A DNA stretch of 64,000 bases, taken from contig NC_087108.1 of NCBI RefSeq assembly GCF_963855985.1, positions 12,852,001 through 12,916,000 on the forward strand, read 5' to 3'. The notes beneath the pieces were generated by a model. It was given only the letters and a program-made list of their open reading frames with translations, was not told where the DNA came from and did no database searches. Of the stretch, positions 47,384 through 59,839 are shown piece by piece. The position numbers were made by a program, and so were the translations under genes. The DNA is from Ostrinia nubilalis. Its lineage: Eukaryota; Arthropoda; Insecta; Lepidoptera; Crambidae. Each line of letters opens with the position of its first letter. Position 1 is the stretch's first letter.

Positions 47384-48631
47384 AGGACTCAGCCTAAGAG
47401 AGTTAACTGTACGTCTACGCAATAATATAAATAAATAAAAATATAAAAATACGAAAACGTGGTATTATACACGATATTTATTTCCATTCAATACACATAG
47501 TTACTTATCGTTCCTGTATCGAATAATGCACACATAAGACTAAAAAAACGTGTGTAACTACTAACAAAACTAGATTTTCAACTGTATACCTAATAAATAA
47601 ATAAATAAAAGTACCCCGTACAAAACATAGAGACCTCTTTGGACTGGACAAAGTTGCCTTAAAGTTTCGTTATCGCTTCTTAAATGATGGAAAAGTTATC
47701 AATAAAACTCCATTACTTTTTTGTTGTACCTACATCGTACATACTATCTCCTCATTGTGTCGTTCAAAGATCAAGGTGATGAAAATTAAGCATAAACTTC
47801 TGTGTGAACTCGTACCTAAAGATGCTAGATACAAAATACGTTAATAATAAAAAATGGAGGTAAACAGTTCTATTTTCCGCATTGAGATCTTAGTAAATTC
47901 GTTATCCTTTAAAGTTGTAAGAATGGAAGCTACAACTTCCTTACTAAACAAGGAATTAGGTGAGCATTTCGTAACAAAATACATAATGCATATTTCCTTA
48001 ACATATTAAGGCCACGTTTCTAGTTGTTTTAAATTGTTTTCAACACCAAAAGATATAGCGCATTTTTCCACTTGGACGCGAAGAACAAGCAAAGAAAAAA
48101 GAAGATTCGCTTAATAAGTAAAATCAAATGGCAGCAGATTCAGATTAATTGGGATCCCTAATGAAACATAAGTACAGATTTTTGATAGTAGAAGTCTAAA
48201 TTAGCTGATTTGCAATTGATTGGACTCCTTCTTTCTTATCACCTCTTAAAAATACACTACATAGTGCGTAGGTATTGAATGTACCACATCTGGTATATTA
48301 TGTTATATTGTAATGAATAATTAATTCGCACGCAGCGACATTGTTAGATAACGCTTATCAGCATTGTATAATAATACGGCCAATAAATTACGCGGCGTAT
48401 TGTGCCGGTACACAATACACGTTACGGCCCGAGGACGTAGAGAGACGGAAAGCCTTGGGAGCAAGGTCGATTCCCGATGAGGGTCAAGTAATATTAGACT
48501 CGGGTTTTAGTGGGCAGGCACCGCTCTCCTGGCGGGGAGAGTCCCACACCCACATAAACCACTGACTGTCCCCATCGGCCAGTGGGTATGCGCAAAGCAT
48601 TTCCCGACGCAAAAAAAGGGCATATAGCATA
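47384..48631. other. AT-rich stretch, no exon found
   Basis: The missing N-terminal exons of Usp32 were looked for and not found. A piece at 48561-48625 (CACTGACTGTCCCCAT, CCGACGCAAAAAA) also occurs at 11009-11065, so it is a dispersed repeat. Confidence 0.5.
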
Positions 48632-48872
48632 CTAGCTTTCCGCCCGCGCGCGGGCCGCGGCTTTGCCCGCGTGGAATTGTGTCTGTCACAGAAAAACCTT
48701 ATCGCGCGCGTCTCTGTTTCAAAAACCGGGATAAAAACTATCCTATGTCCTTTCCCGGGACTCAAACTATCTCTATGCCAAATTTCATCAAAATCGCTTC
48801 AGTGGTTTAGGCGTGAAAGCGTGACAGACAGACAGACGGACAGACAGAGTTACTTTCGCATTTATAATATTA
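48632..48872 (-). mobile_element. Helitron-like element
   Basis: Same family as 28391-28862: CTAG plus GC-rich hairpin at the left, GACAGACAGAC and CGCATTTATAATATTA at the right. Confidence 0.7.
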
Positions 48873-49607
48873 GTATAGACTAGTATAGATAGTAGTGACA
48901 TAGGACGTGACAGAGCATACACGTCTGAAGCATATCTAAAGTCTCGCTGACGCTTGACGTCACAAAATATACTTTATAAATAAATACTTTCTTTCTTTCA
49001 AAAAACCCCTTCCGTGTCACTCTTATAGTGAAGCGCTGATTCAATTAATGTATGTAAACCTGTAAAATTATAGGTACTGGTACATATCAAAACAACCTAG
49101 ACAAATCATCAAGGATTTAAAACCAAGAAGAAAGAATGATGCCATGATATTAACCTTATTTGGTAGACATACTTGTACTACGTATTTGCATATTTTTAAA
49201 TGTCCATGATTTCTAGATAAATATTATTTTAACCCAGTAGTGTTAATCAAATTAATATTCTCGTCAAACAAAAATATTACCGAAAAAAATTACCAGCCAG
49301 ATCAACATGATGATTTTCCAATAATTAATGTTAATTAACGTGACGACAAAACGTTTCACCGTGGAAATAATATTAATAGACATTTCAAACAATAGGTTTT
49401 TGTGTTTTAAGAACTGAAGTTTCTAGTTTTGCATGAGTAATATTGATAAGTATTTTTGTTGTTTTGATGGTATAGGCAGGCAGATACTATATCCGAATGT
49501 ACAATACATACATGCATGACACCTGACGATTGACACGTTACTAGAAGAAATGTATCATGTACCAGATATGAAATACTAAAAGCAACAACAATCAATTGGC
49601 CTAACAC

Positions 49608-49763
49608 TAGGCGCAGACCACCGATTTTTAGTTGGCCGATAGTTAGGCCCGATTTTAATTTGTATGAAGATTCGGTGTAATGTACGTACTTCCATACATG
49701 CCCATACTGATCAACTGCCCGACTAAACTATCGACCGATGAAAAATCGATGGTCTGCGCCTAG
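49608..49763. mobile_element. MITE, family A
   Basis: Inverted ends TAGGCGCAGACCACCGAT and ATCGATGGTCTGCGCCTA; related to 32344-32519. Confidence 0.8.
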
Positions 49764-50184
49764 GCTAAATATCCTTGACATCGTTCATGCCGGTGACATT
49801 CCCATAGCAGTAAGTTTAGCTATCATGAAATTCTATTCTATTTAGCCTTCTACCTTGGCCTTGAACAAAACAAGGGAATTAACCCTGGCGAAACAAACCA
49901 TGGCCTTAAAAAAACAAGAGTCAATTGATAAAACATCCTAGATATGTCATTGTCAGTCTTAGGTCAGAGGTAAGGAGGAAGCGCGTTGGAGGAAGTCCGT
50001 ATTTGGCAGATTAACGCAGATCTTGACACAGCCAGGTCATTGGACAGGGACAAAGAAGATGGCGGAGACATTTGTGACCGTAGAGGACAATGGAAGGGTG
50101 GCTTAGACTATGGCGGGGTGAAAAACCCTAGTAGACTATGAAGAAGTTAAGGATTGTACCTACTACCGTTATTTCCATTTATTT

Positions 50185-50275
50185 CAACCGGCAGACAGTG
50201 GTGACTAAGTTTGTTGCGGCGCATCTTTTCAGCACTTGCCAGATGCTGGTCTCGAAGCGCTGGTAGGGCAAAAAG
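50185..50275 (+). mobile_element. LINE 3' fragment
   Basis: Reverse complement of the tail blocks at 45.65 kb and 53.7 kb (CGGCAGACAGTGGTGACT, AGCACTTGCCAGATG, CGAAGCGCTGGTAGGGC). Confidence 0.65.
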
Positions 50276-52239
50276 AGTATGGGACTTGTAAAGGCTCCAG
50301 CAAAATTTTGCGTGAAAAATGCGTTTTTTTTAGCAAAAATGCTAGAAAGACGCTAATGTCCGTTAATATCAGCGCAAGTAGTCCCGAAAACAAGATGGGT
50401 TTGAATCTAAGTAACTAATATAATTGCTATAATTAGAAATGTTTTCAGCTGCACTGATACATAATACAGACTTTTTAGAAATATTTATTAATTACGTATA
50501 ATGAATATATTATTTTTTACTCATTTTTATTTGCGTTGCATTACAATAGCTCAAGCACCTAGCAAATAGAAGTTAATTTTGTATCGTAAAATTCGTTTTC
50601 ATTTATTATGTATGTATAATTGAAACAGATTAAAACTAATAAGTTATTAGTAATAACACAGACGCGAAAACGAGGCACATTACAAGTAAAAAGTCGCGTA
50701 ATGATGGTAGTAACATCAATTAAACATTTCTAACAAGGCAGACGACGCGATTACGCGCTCGAGTGCGTATCGTACTTTATGAACGTTTCTAGACTCTAGT
50801 CGGATCCAAGCGTTCCTGTCGTTCATACTGAGATTTTGACATGAGCGATAGCGACAGACATCCAAGTATATCCTCCAGTCTGTTGTCAATTGTCCATAGT
50901 AGTTTGTATAACTATCAAAAAGAGAGTTAAGTAAGGTAATTTTAGCATGTTGGTTGCAAATCATAGTCACAACTAAATTTTATATCTTCTTTAGAGTTCC
51001 TTATTGTCGGGAATCACGATATGACACAAAACAAAGCTCGGAAATTTCTATACAGTGGTTATGCCATTGTCAGCCAATGAGCAGGTTTCCTTACAACTTT
51101 TTTCCTTTATTACTATTTCTTAACAATATCAGTTTAAGTTAAAATTACTGTTTTATTGGTTCTGAAGTGAAATCTCATAATTATAATCTCAATAAAATTC
51201 CTAATCATCTACTTATTCAGCTACAAATATGAGTGCAAACCGAGTGTCTGTTTTACCATAAACTATTACAAAAGATTTGATAAAACACTTGATAAAGAAC
51301 AGTTTCTCATGTGTAAAAGATGTAAATTAAGTAGATATACCTACACAATTTAGTAAAAATGTTAATTAGTGTCGGATCGTTACGCAATTTATTTTTACAG
51401 ATAAAAAAGTTTCTTCACGTTCCCAGACATGAGTTAGATAGATATACGTAGGACGTAGGTATATACTCGTATATACCTACATACAAAATACCTACCTGAG
51501 GTCAGAAATATTATGATTTTATGTAAATCCATCGAGTCGAAGATAAACGAAACAAAACACAGTCTTAAACATTACAGTATTCCCTAACTAAATAAACAGG
51601 TAGTTATGTATTGTCTTAACTAACAGCTCAAACACTATTCCTAGCCTTAGCCGTTGTAGTTTAGTTAGTGTAGTTTAATTCCATAGCTTACACAGTTTTC
51701 TACAGTTATATGCAAACTGTAAACTATACAAACACTATGGGACTGCGTCAGCTATAACTACAACCGACTTATGACTAGGATTAGTAAAACTTAGATTAGC
51801 TTCTGGTCTGCCATCAATGGACCCATAGACATTATTCATGTGGTACTGAGACCATAAAGAGTTCCGTAGGCAGTTGACGACACGCAGCGCATAATCAAGT
51901 TCCGTACGGGTCACACGCACAGCGGACTTCCGTACTGAGTACTGTGACAGCTGACAACTGTCACTCAGCAACTGTCAGGCAGCAGCAGTTCACAATAGCG
52001 CGCTTGGTTTTATGATTCGGGTCGCTAAATTCAAATTATGCTACAGCTTTTTAATTGAATCATTAATTTGACTCCGTGGTTCAGTGGCTAGAGATTTACT
52101 CTCTCGACCCCTGACTCTACGTTCGATATCCATGATATGGGATACATGTAAAATAATTTGTCCAACATGCAGACTTGGAATCAACTTGGTTGTTCGAAAA
52201 AAATAAACCCTAGCGTAGAATATAGAACTCTTATAATAT
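50276..52239. other. AT-rich stretch, no gene seen
   Basis: Frames of 60-85 residues occur but lack family features and splice support. A weak tRNA-like piece near 52075 (GTGGTTCAGTGGCTAGAG, then GTTCGATATCC) may be an old SINE head. Confidence 0.45.
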
Positions 52240-52402
52240 ACCGGCCGTTTGGTGTAGTAGTTCAGAACGGACTACTATGCCGAGAGATCTCGGGTTCGAT
52301 TCTCGACCGGGCAGAAATTGAAATGATGAATTTTAATTTCTGTGACGGGTCTGGGTGTTTTCTATGTATAATTATTTATTTATTTCGAAAAAAAAAAAGG
52401 AT
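52240..52402 (+). mobile_element. tRNA-derived SINE
   Basis: CCGGCCGTTTGGTGTAGTAG starts the tRNA-like head, GGGTTCGATTCTCG is the B box, and AATTTCTGTGACGGGTCTGG leads to an A-rich end. Same family as 32838-32997. Confidence 0.83.
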
Positions 52403-53572
52403 TGAAGTCATTGAAGTATGTTTATATCCGTTGTCTAGTACCCATAGTACAAGCTATGCTTATTTTGGGGCTAGAGGCGCAGTGTAAAATGTCCAAGGAT
52501 ATTTATTTATTATTTATACCAATATAGCGTATGTGGCTAACATACAAAGGAGGAATCTTCAGAGCATATTTTATGCAAGTCCTAAAAATATAATTTCAGC
52601 CTCAAAGGTATTTGCACAGCTGCACTTCGCAATTTTGCATCAGGCGGATCGTATTGTGTCCATCATGTAGAGTTGATTGATGTTATCACATATTCGGCGC
52701 TAATCCACCGGGAATTTATCGCACACGAGACAATACTCGAATCGCCCTGATAACAGGCACTATCAGAATATAATTACTCTTTAAGGGGCCTTTACACCAG
52801 ACGATCTTTATCTTATAGAGATAGGTTGTGCTGAGCGCTCGGATTGGACTTTCTGTGAAGCAAAAACCGTTCGGTTATCTAATGGACTTCATACATAAAG
52901 ATAAGATATTGTTGTTTAGTTATAATAAGACGGTAATAAATACAAACGATGCAAATCCTAATCAAGTAACAGCCGAGGGGCATTGAAGTGAGATGGTGAC
53001 ATTAGTGGTGTCTAAGCTCAAGAAACTATTCTTGAGCTTAGATTACTATTATTGTCCCAAACGCATACTTTAATGACAAAGCGCGCAATGTTGTGGTGTG
53101 TAAAAGAACTTTTTATAGGAATAATATTCCATAAACATTTGAATTTCAGCCTTTGGTATGATGGTCCTGTCGCATCAAGCAAATATTCCTTTAAAATTTC
53201 TAGACTGCCTTAGTGTGGGGGATAGATTTGGTGAACTTTTATATTCCAGTCGTGTCGTGTAAACGCGGGCAAATCCTACCTGCAGCCGCTGACGTCACCG
53301 ATAGCGGGAGTCAACAGCAGTGACATTGCTTCTGCTGATACAGACTTTATTTATGACTTATACAACAAACGCGTCCGTCAGCCAGACGATAGGTAGGTAC
53401 GTACTGAACCTGCCAACTGTGGCAGATTTTTTTCTATACACCTATTTTCCCAGTTTTATCTTAGCCGGTATTCCCACAGTTGAGAGGTCAGACGATATTG
53501 GTTTTGATGCCTTTTAATAACTGACTTTAGTTGGAGTTTTGACAAAATGTTGATCCTATTTTCTTTTCTAAG

Positions 53573-53900
53573 TCAAAGTCAAAGTCAAAATTTCTTTATT
53601 TGTTTGGACTAATAAATAGTTCTTACAAATCGTCATTTTGCTCTTAAGGAGCCTCTACATGTCTCATAATCTTTTTACCCTACCAGCGCTTCGAGACCAA
53701 CATTTGGCAAGTGCTGAGAAGAAGCGCCGCAACAAACTCAGTCACCACTGTCTGCCGGTTAATATAAATAAATAGAAATAGTAGTAGTAGGTACATTCGA
53801 TTCAGGAGCAGTTCACTGAATTTACCATGCATTCTTGTATGGTGTATCTTATAAGAATGGGTATACAAGATTGCGTGGTATATTAAACAAGGTAGTGACT
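53573..53900 (-). mobile_element. Jockey-like LINE 3' end
   Basis: Begins with AGTCAAAGTCAAAGTCAAAA and shares CTACCAGCGCTTCGAGACC and GGCAAGTGCTGAGAAGAAGC with 45.49-45.75 kb. Only the 3' end is left. Confidence 0.78.
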
Positions 53901-53919
53901 ACTAGGAATGGTCGTTCGA

Positions 53920-54040
53920 TCATTTCAGCCAAATGACGTCCATAGCTGGTCAAAGACAAGGATTTCGACAAGACCGGCCCTGCGCTGCCCGTATCCAGGT
54001 GCTTCTCATGACCTTCACCAGATCGTCGGGTTACCTAAAA
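53920..54040 (-). mobile_element. RTE-type LINE 3' fragment
   Basis: Contains ATGACGTCCATAGCTGGTCA and TGACCTTCACCAGATCGTCG, like 9511-9655. Confidence 0.72.
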
Positions 54041-54526
54041 AGAGGCGAGCCCAGTCCCTTGACTTTTAATGAACGTACAAAATTACAATTATGCATTTAA
54101 AATACTTTAAAAAGTTGAAAAAAATAAGGAATAGTTATTATTTTACTGCATGTAGACCAAAAGGTTTATTCGCTCTTTAGTTACTAAGAATGAACGATTT
54201 ACACAAATTATACTGATAATCTACATGCACACAGCGACCTTCGAGTTATCACGAAATCTTTATCAAATCCATATTAGCATTTTATCTTAGTTACTATGCA
54301 TCCATAATAATGCAGCTGGTAGTGCTGGTACATAATTCCAAAACAAGCTTCATATTATTTTAGTGGTAGAGAAAATCCACTTTGATTGATGGTGACATAA
54401 ACGAAAAACTACGAGCGTGAAACTTTGGACCTGCAGGAAAAGTTACTGATATGATATACAAGTAAGTACATAAACTAGCTGTTGGCAGAGGTTTTATACA
54501 TGTGTATAGTATAGTTTCATATAGGC

Positions 54527-54620
54527 TGGACGCAGTCGCTACCTACCGGTTACATGGAAATCATTGGGGGTGGTATATGTACAGAAGTGGACGTCCTATG
54601 GCTGAAATGATGATGATGGC
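54527..54620 (+). mobile_element. RTE-type LINE 3' fragment
   Basis: GACGCAGTCGCTACCTACCG, ATGGAAATCATTGGGGGTGG and CTGAAATGATGATGATGG, the standard tail of this family. Confidence 0.75.
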
Positions 54621-55565
54621 GATTATAGTTTCGGTCAGTGGTAACACATTTTTCATTGAGATATTTTCATGGCCTTTTTCATTCTCTCTCCTATAAGATT
54701 TAGCTTCGTACTATGCATCCTAGAATGCATCTCACTTAATATCTGGTGCGAGTGCAGTCAAATGCTATCTTTGCTTTGAATAAAAACAAAGATTTTCCTA
54801 CGACAGCAGATCTAAAGACATATAATATTGCGATTTGTAACGTTTCTTAACTTATTGTTATTAACTCGGTTAAATAGCTAGTCTTTATTTTAGTAGGTAG
54901 GTAATGTAGGTATTCTACTTATACAACTGTATAACTCTACCTAGAGCTGAAAACAATAGCACAGGGCGCATGATAACAAGAGCTGTGATGAATGATCCAG
55001 TCGTGAAGGACGTCATATTGTGTGACGTACAATAACGAACGAGTGTATGTTGTTCGAGCCGAAATGAAACCTACGTGGTGCAGAGCGCAATAACGACACG
55101 CGTTTTTACTGGCCACTTTTTTTATCTGTCAAATTTGTATTTTTTATGCATGTCATAATTTTGTTTGATACGCAATACAATTCTTGAGTATGTAAGAACT
55201 GCTTTTTTTTCTGCTCACCATCTTCTACGGCTTAAATCATAATTTCTCACACGAAACATTGGTCCTTCTCCGCCGAACACTAACTGGATTACCGCAAACC
55301 AGAGTCAGCGAGCCTATAAATTTGCAAATACTGGAGACTACGCATCGGCCAGGATTGGAAGATTGGTACTGGAGCTGCCCCATCATCACAAAGCGCATCG
55401 GTACGGCCAGCCAACCTTTCTATTTCCCAACCTATCTCCTCTATTTGTGTTTGATACTTGCGCTTCTCCTGATTTCAGTCGTGGATGTGAGTTACCCGCT
55501 CGGTCAAGACTTTTCAACCGAATTAAACCGCAAGCACCAAGTGCACCTTCGCAGTAATTATAACC

Positions 55566-56696
55566 GTGAGTACTCCACTTTCATTTACTACTAAAATGAG
55601 CGTATCTGAGACTTATGACACGCTAAGTGCGGGCTCAACGCGTGACAAGTCTCCATATAGGACAAACAGTGACTGTGATATTAAATTGATCCGAGAACTC
55701 GTTAAAAAACGAGGAATTATCAAAGGGAGGCTTACAAGGTTCATTAACTACCTAAAGTCATTTGATGGTATAGATGTTTTGCCTAGTCAGAATGTTATGG
55801 ACTTGAAACTGCGCATACAAGGCGTCACTAGTCTTTATACTGAATTTAATTGCATTCAAACACAACTAGAAGAAGCAGTGTTAGACAGTGATCTCGATGA
55901 ACAATTAAATCAAAGAGAATCATTCGAAGATTCTTACTACACTGTTTTAGCCAAGGCAGAATGCATAATCTTAAAATCTAATGCATCTACCACTAATTTG
56001 AATGGCAATCATAACCTAAATTCTGTTAAGCTACCTACCATTACTATACCCACCTTTGACGGTTCCTACGAGCACTGGTTGGAATTTAGGGATACTTTCC
56101 TTTCACTTGTTCACAATTCCACTGAAATTTCTAGCATACAAAAGTTTCATTACCTAAAATCTTCGCTTAAGGGTAGTGCTGAGTTGGTGATAGATTCATT
56201 GGAGTTTTCTAGTGCTAACTATGACATTGCATGGGAACTGCTTCTCAATCGGTACAACAACAGTAGGTTATTACTTCATAATCACGTCAAGTCACTGTTC
56301 AATATCCAGACAATAGGCAAAGAGTCGCCAGTTTTAATTAGAAAATTGATAGACACTGTTCTAAAAAATCTACGCGCATTAAAGGTCCTCGGGGAGCCTA
56401 CAGATTCTTGGGACACTTTAATAATTTATTTAATAGTGTCAAAGCTCGATAAAACCACAGAACGCGAATGGGAACAGTTTAGAGGCACTTTATATTCTGA
56501 AACTGGTGACTCCAAAACGAAACTTAAGGTTGATCACTTGATGAACTTCCTTAAAAGTAGGGCTGATATGTTGGAAACATTATCCGTGTCGCACAGCAAA
56601 CCCGATAATAACTATAAACAAACTTTACACGCCAATACAAGGGTTCACTGCAATGTTTCCACACACGATAGCAGCAAGTCTAACGTAATAGTCTAA
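55566..56696 (+). CDS. BEL/Pao Gag (N-terminal part of the polyprotein)
   Basis: 376 residues. LPTITIPTFDGSYEHWLEF near 156-174, followed by FHYLKSSLKGSAELVIDSL, is the conserved Gag region of BEL/Pao elements (DUF1759-like); it forms the particle. The stop TAA at 56694-56696 is made by the edge of the foldback insertion, not by the element itself. The zinc knuckles that normally follow are on the other side of the insertion. Confidence 0.9.
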   Translation: MSTPLSFTTKMSVSETYDTLSAGSTRDKSPYRTNSDCDIKLIRELVKKRGIIKGRLTRFINYLKSFDGIDVLPSQNVMDLKLRIQGVTSLYTEFNCIQTQLEEAVLDSDLDEQLNQRESFEDSYYTVLAKAECIILKSNASTTNLNGNHNLNSVKLPTITIPTFDGSYEHWLEFRDTFLSLVHNSTEISSIQKFHYLKSSLKGSAELVIDSLEFSSANYDIAWELLLNRYNNSRLLLHNHVKSLFNIQTIGKESPVLIRKLIDTVLKNLRALKVLGEPTDSWDTLIIYLIVSKLDKTTEREWEQFRGTLYSETGDSKTKLKVDHLMNFLKSRADMLETLSVSHSKPDNNYKQTLHANTRVHCNVSTHDSSKSNVIV

Positions 56697-58235
56697 GATC
56701 CCGCTATACAACGACCTTCATCGAGATGCTTATTTGATGAAACATATTTTATATTCAATTTAACATGTCAATAATTATATTGCTTAAGGGTTGCCTAATA
56801 AATTTCAGTCCAGGATATGATTAATTAATCATTAAAAAAAGTTTTATTTTTAAATATTTCATCGGTTTGACTATTAAACAAACTCCATACCAATCGAAAG
56901 TATGAAGCCCATAGAATATGCAAACGTTAGGTTGCCTATTCTTTTCCAGTCATAACTCTCGGGTTGCCAGGTATAAACAGGTAAATTGATAGAGCATTTT
57001 GCACCGGTCTGATAATTTAATCAAATTTAAATGAAAATAAAGATTATTTCATTATGAATACGGTGGTATAGGGTTGCCTGCGAAAAATCAGTCCTGAATG
57101 ACGGTTGTCGAATTTTGTAAAGTGAAATTAAAACTGAAAGGTGACATTTTTCGAGTAGTTGGCAACATTTGGGAAAGACGAGTTGTATGAGGCGTTTGTG
57201 TGTCTTGTCAAGAGGTGTCGCTTGGGTGAAGAAATTTCTCCAGTGTTGCCATGCTTTGGGAGATTTGGTCCAAAAATGTCGAAAGTGGAAATAACGACTT
57301 CCGGTCAAAAATTTGGATGACGCCTCCTGCAAAAGGGTCGTACAAATGACATTTGACCATTTTCATCTCGATCACCTGGCAACACTGGCAGCTACGGGGA
57401 AAAGTATTTTTTTTCGACATGGGTGTCTTTAAAGTTAAGGACGGACAGAAGGAGATATGGCAGAAAAAATCCAAAAATGGGGTTTGGTCCCAGATTATGG
57501 GAAAAATCCGAAAATTCAGAAAATCAAGATGGCGACCGAGTGAGCGGTCATTTTGTAAAAAGTTTCAGATTTCTGATTTTTCAAATGCATTTTTTGGGCA
57601 GTTGGCAACATTTGGGAAAGTCGAGTTGTATAGAGCGATTACGTAGTTTGCTGAGGAGTATCGTTTGGAAAAACAATATTTTCCAGTGTTGCCATACTTA
57701 TTGCATTTTTCGCTTAATCTAGACCATTCTCCGCGCCGAAACCCATTTTTACTTTTTTTCTAACTTAAACCAATCCCGTGAAACAATTCCTTAAAACCAC
57801 CCAAGTCCCAAAATTTTGTGGCCCCATAACTGCCAGTGTTGCCAGGTAATCGAGATAAAAATAGTCAAATGTTATTAGTTTGACCTATTTGCAGGAGGCG
57901 TCATCCAAATTTTGGACCAAAAGTCGTTATTTCCATTTTTTACATGTTTTGACCAAATCTTTCAAAGTATGGCAACACTGGAAAATGTTGTTTTTCCAAA
58001 CGATACTCCTTAGCAAACTACGTAATCGCTCTATACAACTTGACTTTCCCAAATGTTGCCAACTGCCCAAAAAATGCATTTGAAAAATCAGAAATCTGAA
58101 ACTTTTTACAAAATGACCGCTCACTCGGTCGCCATCTTGATTTTCTGAATTTTCGGATTTTTCCCATAATCTGGGACCAAACCCCATTTTTGGATTTTTT
58201 CTGCCATATCTCCTTCTGTCCGTCCTTAACTTTAA

Positions 58236-59165
58236 CCTTTAACTACCGACCTATACGTCTCTCAGACGTAATAAATTTTCATTTTGAAATATTTCTAAAA
58301 TCACGCTACTTTTGGCGTCGCCTCTCCCGCTACCTTCCTCCCTCCGCGTCGCAAGCCACCAGTCGACTTCGCGTCCGTGGCAAGTTCATATGTCTCTGTG
58401 TCGAAGCGATCGACGTCTCACAGACGTAAGTACGGTGTTTATGTAACGAAATTTCGTACGCATAAACAAGGGCGAGATCAGTCGTAGCCGATTTTTATCC
58501 TCGCTAGTACGTGAATTAGTCATCCCAGAAATGAAACTACGCGTTTAAAATGATATAATCCTATCGAGCGAGTTTTAGGACCCGCCGATATGCCCGAGCC
58601 TCTACCACCAAAAAATTATCTAAATCCAGATCCAGGTGTTAGAAAGACGTGTGAAATCTGTCCCGTACGGTTGAAAAGGCGAACGAGTACTGTTGCTGCA
58701 AATTTAAGAAACTAATGTACCTTACTTGCTGCCTACAAATATGCAGTGACTGCAAACGTACGTAGTGAATGTACCAATTATTCAAGTGCTGTCATTTTTT
58801 TTATATTATAACTAAGAAGTAAGATTTGTGTTTTATTTTGATAATTGTTTATAGAAGATAACATATTTTAAGTTCATTCGTTGTTTAATATTGAATTCTA
58901 GAGAAAAACAAGACTTAAGTAAGTCCTTAAAATTAGGTGCCAAATAATCGTGACCTCTCGAATAACTGTTGATTTTACCTAAAAAATAACGTGTATTTTT
59001 TTGAAATCCTGTAGTTTACTTACCTCAAATAACAATCTTGTTAATTCATAAAATAGAAAAATGTTGCAGGCAAATACACTTGTAATTTCATTACTTAAAT
59101 TTTTACGTCTCTCAGTCGTCACATCGGCGTAAGTGCTGCGTTTAGACCAGGTCGGCAGCTAAAGG
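58236..59165. mobile_element. piggyBac-like element nested in the foldback arm
   Basis: TTAA at 58232-58235 and 59166-59169. Ends CCTTTAACTACCGACC and GGTCGGCAGCTAAAGG are 14-of-16 inverted matches. Without it, the two sides rejoin into the intact foldback arm, which mirrors 57421-57440. About 930 bp. Confidence 0.88.
58590..58764 (+). pseudogene. Remnant of a piggyBac transposase C-terminal Cys-rich domain
   Basis: One frame reads PDPGVRKTCEICPVRLKRR and a second, one base off, reads YCCCKFKKLMYLTCC then ICSDCKRT before TAG. CxxC pairs of this sort form the zinc domain at the end of piggyBac transposases. The frameshift and the lack of any catalytic part make it a dead remnant. Confidence 0.7.
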
Positions 59166-59839
59166 TTAAAGACACCCATGTCGAAAAAAAATACTTTTCC
59201 CCGTAGCTGCCAGTGTTGCCAGGTGATCGAGATGAAAATGGTCAAATGTCATTTGTACGACCCTTTTGCAGGAGGCGTCATCCAAATTTTTGACCGGAAG
59301 TCGTTATTTCCACTTTCGACATTTTTGGACCAAATCTCCCAAAGCATGGCAACACTGGAGAAATTTCTTCACCCAAGCGACACCTCTTGACAAGACACAC
59401 AAACGCCTCATACAACTCGTCTTTCCCAAATGTTGCCAACTACTCGAAAAATGTCACCTTTCAGTTTTAATTTCACTTTACAAAATTCGACAACCGTCAT
59501 TCAGGACTGATTTTTCGCAGGCAACCCTATACCACCGTATTCATAATGAAATAATCTTTATTTTCATTTAAATTTGATTAAATTATCAGACCGGTGCAAA
59601 ATGCTCTATCAATTTACCTGTTTATACCTGGCAACCCGAGAGTTATGACTGGAAAAGAATAGGCAACCTAACGTTTGCATATTCTATGGGCTTCATACTT
59701 TCGATTGGTATGGAGTTTGTTTAATAGTCAAACCGATGAAATATTTAAAAATAAAACTTTTTTTAATGATTAATTAATCATATCCTGGACTGAAATTTAT
59801 TAGGCAACCCTTAAGCAATATAATTATTGACATGTTAAA

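Noticed and set aside
32930..52320. Genuine tRNA genes at 32.93 and 52.25 kb
   Set aside because: A and B boxes are present, but both continue into the same non-tRNA tail and A/T-rich end, so they are SINEs.
57027..59571. Frames of 60-100 residues in the foldback (for example 57027-57332 and 59266-59571)
   Set aside because: They are identical in both arms because the arms are inverted copies; no domain is recognisable.
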